Shown piece by piece: positions 53,160 to 54,465 of a DNA stretch of 54,465 nucleotides (the first letter of the stretch is position 1; every line of letters starts with the position of its first letter). Source of the stretch: an uncultured Clostridia bacterium (GTDB lineage: Bacteria; Bacillota; Clostridia; Oscillospirales; Oscillospiraceae); contig CAMKFK010000005.1 of the NCBI GenBank assembly GCA_946411835.1, positions 1 to 54,465 on the forward strand, in the 5' to 3' direction. Below the pieces are notes generated by a model. The model ran no database searches and had not been told where the DNA came from. It saw only the letters and a list, made by a program, of their open reading frames with translations. The position numbers and the translations under genes are program-made.

Positions 53160-53337
53160 GACACATCAACCTGAGACAATACGCTGCCGGCGGGCAGGTT
53201 GGGAGGAGATAATATGCAGCCCAAAGTGAATATTTCCTTTAGATCGGCGCGAAAATACGCGGCGGTCTACTGGCGTTGCGCAAAATGCACAATTATTTTT
53301 GCTAAATTTTGGGTGTATTGATAGTTGACTTTTATCG
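53160..53337 (+). other. Right-end non-coding stretch of the ICE
   Basis: No gene is supported. It holds an AACCTG/CAGGTT hairpin after the transposase stop (about 53168-53201) and becomes AT-rich towards the flanking repeat. A short stretch around 53285-53299 (TGCACAATTATTTT) loosely matches the inverse of the left end (AAAATAGGTGCA at 9310-9321, with gaps), possibly part of terminal inverted repeats. Confidence 0.4.
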
Positions 53338-53352
53338 TTCTTTAAAAAAAAT
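53338..53352 (+). repeat. Right copy of the 15-bp flanking direct repeat
   Basis: TTCTTTAAAAAAAAT, identical to 9284-9298. It ends 11 bases before the -35 box of the sigma-factor promoter. Confidence 0.6.
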
Positions 53353-53363
53353 AGCGGTTCCGC

Positions 53364-53393
53364 TTGACAAATGAATTTAAATATAGGTATAAT
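53364..53393 (+). promoter_or_regulatory. Promoter for the sigma-factor gene
   Basis: TTGACA (53364-53369), an 18-base spacer and a perfect TATAAT (53388-53393). The ATG at 53399 starts only 5 bases after the -10, so the transcript would start at or inside the first codons. Confidence 0.75.
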
Positions 53394-53398
53394 GCGCT

Positions 53399-54040
53399 AT
53401 GGCAATGAGATTTGAGACGATGCCGTTTTTACCTGACGACGTGACGGATGAAGCGCTTTGCGTCCGCGCTGCGGCAGGGGAGCTGGAGGCTGAGGCCGTT
53501 CTTGCCGCGCGGTACTACGCGCTGGTTCGGGCATGTGCGCGTCCGCTGTTCCTGACGGGCGGCGACGGTGAGGATCTGATTCAGGAGGGGATGTTCGGTC
53601 TTCTTCGTGCGATCCGCGAATACCGGGCGGACGGCGCCGCGTCGTTTCGAACCTTTGCGGAGGTTTGTATCCGCAACCAGCTTTACTCCGCGCTTCGCGC
53701 GGCGGCGCGCGGCAAGAACGCGCCGCTCAATGAGTCGGTTTCTCTGGATTACCCTTTCTTTGACAGCGATTCTTACGCCACCGGCGTCTTTGATATGGCT
53801 TCCGCCGACCCCGAGCTGCTTATCGCGGATCGGGACTATGTGCGGAGCGTGTTGGAGAGCGCCAAGAAGCAGTTGTCCGAGTTCGAGGCAAAGATTTTGG
53901 GGTACTATCTCGACGGCCTGTCCTGCCAGGAAATCGCAAAGCTGGTAGACAGACCGCTCAAATCCGTGGACAACGCGGTGCAGCGCGTCCGCCGCAAGGT
54001 CGCGCGGCAGTTGGAGGCGGGCGAGAACGCTGACGGTTAA
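53399..54040 (+). CDS. Sigma-70 family factor, SigH-like
   Basis: The 213-residue protein has region 2 (DLIQEGMFGLLRAIREYRAD, FRTFAEVCIRNQLYSALRAA) and region 4 (GLSCQEIAKLVDRPLKSVDN, AVQRVRRKV). The linker (APLNESVSLDYPFFDSD, ADPELLIADRDY) resembles the sporulation sigma factor SigH, but the locus is not the usual spo0H neighbourhood, so no gene symbol is given. No ribosome binding site lies before ATG 53399, and the promoter is too close for a leader. Alternatives are ATG 53405 or ATG 53420. Leaderless translation is possible. Confidence 0.85.
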   Translation: MAMRFETMPFLPDDVTDEALCVRAAAGELEAEAVLAARYYALVRACARPLFLTGGDGEDLIQEGMFGLLRAIREYRADGAASFRTFAEVCIRNQLYSALRAAARGKNAPLNESVSLDYPFFDSDSYATGVFDMASADPELLIADRDYVRSVLESAKKQLSEFEAKILGYYLDGLSCQEIAKLVDRPLKSVDNAVQRVRRKVARQLEAGENADG

Positions 54041-54055
54041 TTGATGCAATAACCG

Positions 54056-54081
54056 ACAACCCAGGTTGTTTGTTATATTTT
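54056..54081 (+). terminator. Weak terminator after the sigma-factor gene
   Basis: ACAACC (54056-54061) and GGTTGT (54064-54069) form a short stem followed by a T-rich stretch ending in TTTTT. Confidence 0.4.
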
Positions 54082-54106
54082 TCTGAATCAAAGAGAGGGC
54101 AAAAAC

Positions 54107-54382
54107 ATGTACGAAGACAAGACCTTAGTCTGTAAGGAATGCGGCAATGAGTTCGTATTCACCGCCGGCGAGCAGGAGTTCTACGCCGAGCGCGGCTTCC
54201 AGAACGAGCCGCAGCGCTGCAAGGCCTGCCGCGACGCTCGCAAGAACGCCGCTCGCGGCCCGCGTGAGTACTTCACCGCTGTCTGCGCCAACTGCGGCGG
54301 CGAGGCTCGCGTTCCGTTCGAGCCGAAGACCGACCGTCCGGTCTATTGCAGCGACTGCTTCGCCAAGATGCGCGCGCAGTAA
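54107..54382 (+). CDS. CxxC zinc-ribbon protein (CxxC-x17-CxxC type)
   Basis: The 91-residue protein has two zinc-ribbon halves. The first begins LVCKECGNEF and is completed by CKAC. The second is CANC, 17 residues, then CSDC, which fits the CxxC-x17-CxxC domain of small zinc-binding proteins common in gut Firmicutes and candidate phyla. The function is unknown. AAGAGAGGGC precedes the ATG. It is a chromosomal gene outside the ICE. Confidence 0.78.
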   Translation: MYEDKTLVCKECGNEFVFTAGEQEFYAERGFQNEPQRCKACRDARKNAARGPREYFTAVCANCGGEARVPFEPKTDRPVYCSDCFAKMRAQ

Positions 54383-54465
54383 TGTGTTCGTAAAAAACGG
54401 TCTGCGGGAATCCGCCAATGTCAAGAAGATAACAGAATCGAGCAAACATCGAGCGCCACCCTTTC

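Larger units (their letters stand above)
9284..53352 (+). mobile_element. Integrative conjugative element, about 44 kb
   Basis: The block holds the full set expected of a Gram-positive ICE: ParA/ParB, large methylase-helicase, MobC plus relaxase with an oriT-like region, PcfB, VirD4, TrbL/VirB6, PrgI, VirB4, NlpC/P60 hydrolase and a DDE transposase. Edges are placed at two exact copies of TTCTTTAAAAAAAAT (9284-9298 and 53338-53352). Chromosomal genes lie immediately outside (ruvB, sigma factor). Nearly all genes are on the plus strand. No tyrosine or serine recombinase is encoded inside. The gene order of the transfer region resembles Tn1549/CTn-type elements of Clostridia, but the surface-protein block and the IS30 transposase are distinctive. 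Several genes are broken, so autonomous transfer is doubtful. Exact ends are inferred, not proven. Confidence 0.8.

Noticed and set aside
9304-53316. ACCCTAAAAT at the left end and its approximate inverse near 53305-53315 as terminal inverted repeats
   Set aside because: The match needs gaps, is only about half identical over 24 bases, and lies at unequal distances from the 15-bp repeats. I could not support it as a transposon end.
9251-53357. ATAGCGG present at 9251-9257 and 53351-53357 as an attachment site
   Set aside because: Only seven bases, and at the left it includes the ruvB stop codon. The exact 15-bp repeat nearby is far less likely to be chance.

Overview
The window is a high-GC Firmicutes chromosome segment, most likely from a spore-forming gut clostridium of the Oscillospiraceae/Ruminococcaceae type. 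The evidence is the gene content: SpoIID/LytB, a SpoIIM-like protein, queA-tgt-yajC-TIGR04086, xerD, ruvCAB and a SigH-like sigma factor. Strong G-rich ribosome binding sites and several TTG and GTG starts fit as well. An integrative conjugative element (ICE) of about 44 kb interrupts the chromosome between ruvB and the sigma-factor gene. No tRNA, rRNA or CRISPR array was seen.

Chromosome, left (1-9283): a SpoIID-domain gene overlaps queA, followed by tgt (queuosine tRNA modification). Next come yajC with its own promoter, a strong terminator and a small TIGR04086-type membrane protein. After a 0.5 kb gap come spoIIM-like, xerD and a terminator, then a promoter and ruvC-ruvA-ruvB (Holliday junction processing).

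ICE (about 9284-53352): an exact 15-bp direct repeat flanks the block. From left to right it carries: an HTH protein; a 0.4 kb run of nested hairpins; parA/parB; small unknown proteins; an ArdC-like/methylase/helicase giant gene split by an in-frame TAG, with tnpV encoded inside it in another frame; DUF3848 and a TOPRIM protein; an oriT-like region, mobC and a MOBP-type relaxase; pcfB. A 12-kb cell-surface module follows: SLH-CAP protein, a 2043-residue thioester/Cna-B adhesin, an MBG-SLH protein and a fused sortase. Then comes the Gram-positive type IV secretion set: a broken virD4, a pilin-like protein, XF1762, TrbL/VirB6, PrgI, VirB4 and an NlpC/P60 hydrolase. The right arm has a rearranged transglutaminase/YdjM junction, several unknown small proteins, an HTH protein, a minus-strand Fic protein and an IS30-family DDE transposase. 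The transposase is the only recombinase in the element, so it is the best candidate for its integrase, as described for staphylococcal ICE6013.

The element looks partly decayed. The coupling protein has lost its Walker A region and has an in-frame TAG, the giant helicase gene has an in-frame TAG, and two genes are joined at a deletion-like junction. The relaxase, VirB4, TrbL, PrgI, ParA/B and transposase are intact.

Chromosome, right (53353-54465): a SigH-like sigma factor whose promoter lies only a few bases from both the ICE edge and its own start codon, then a small CxxC zinc-ribbon protein. All positions were read by eye; no alignment, folding or database search was run.
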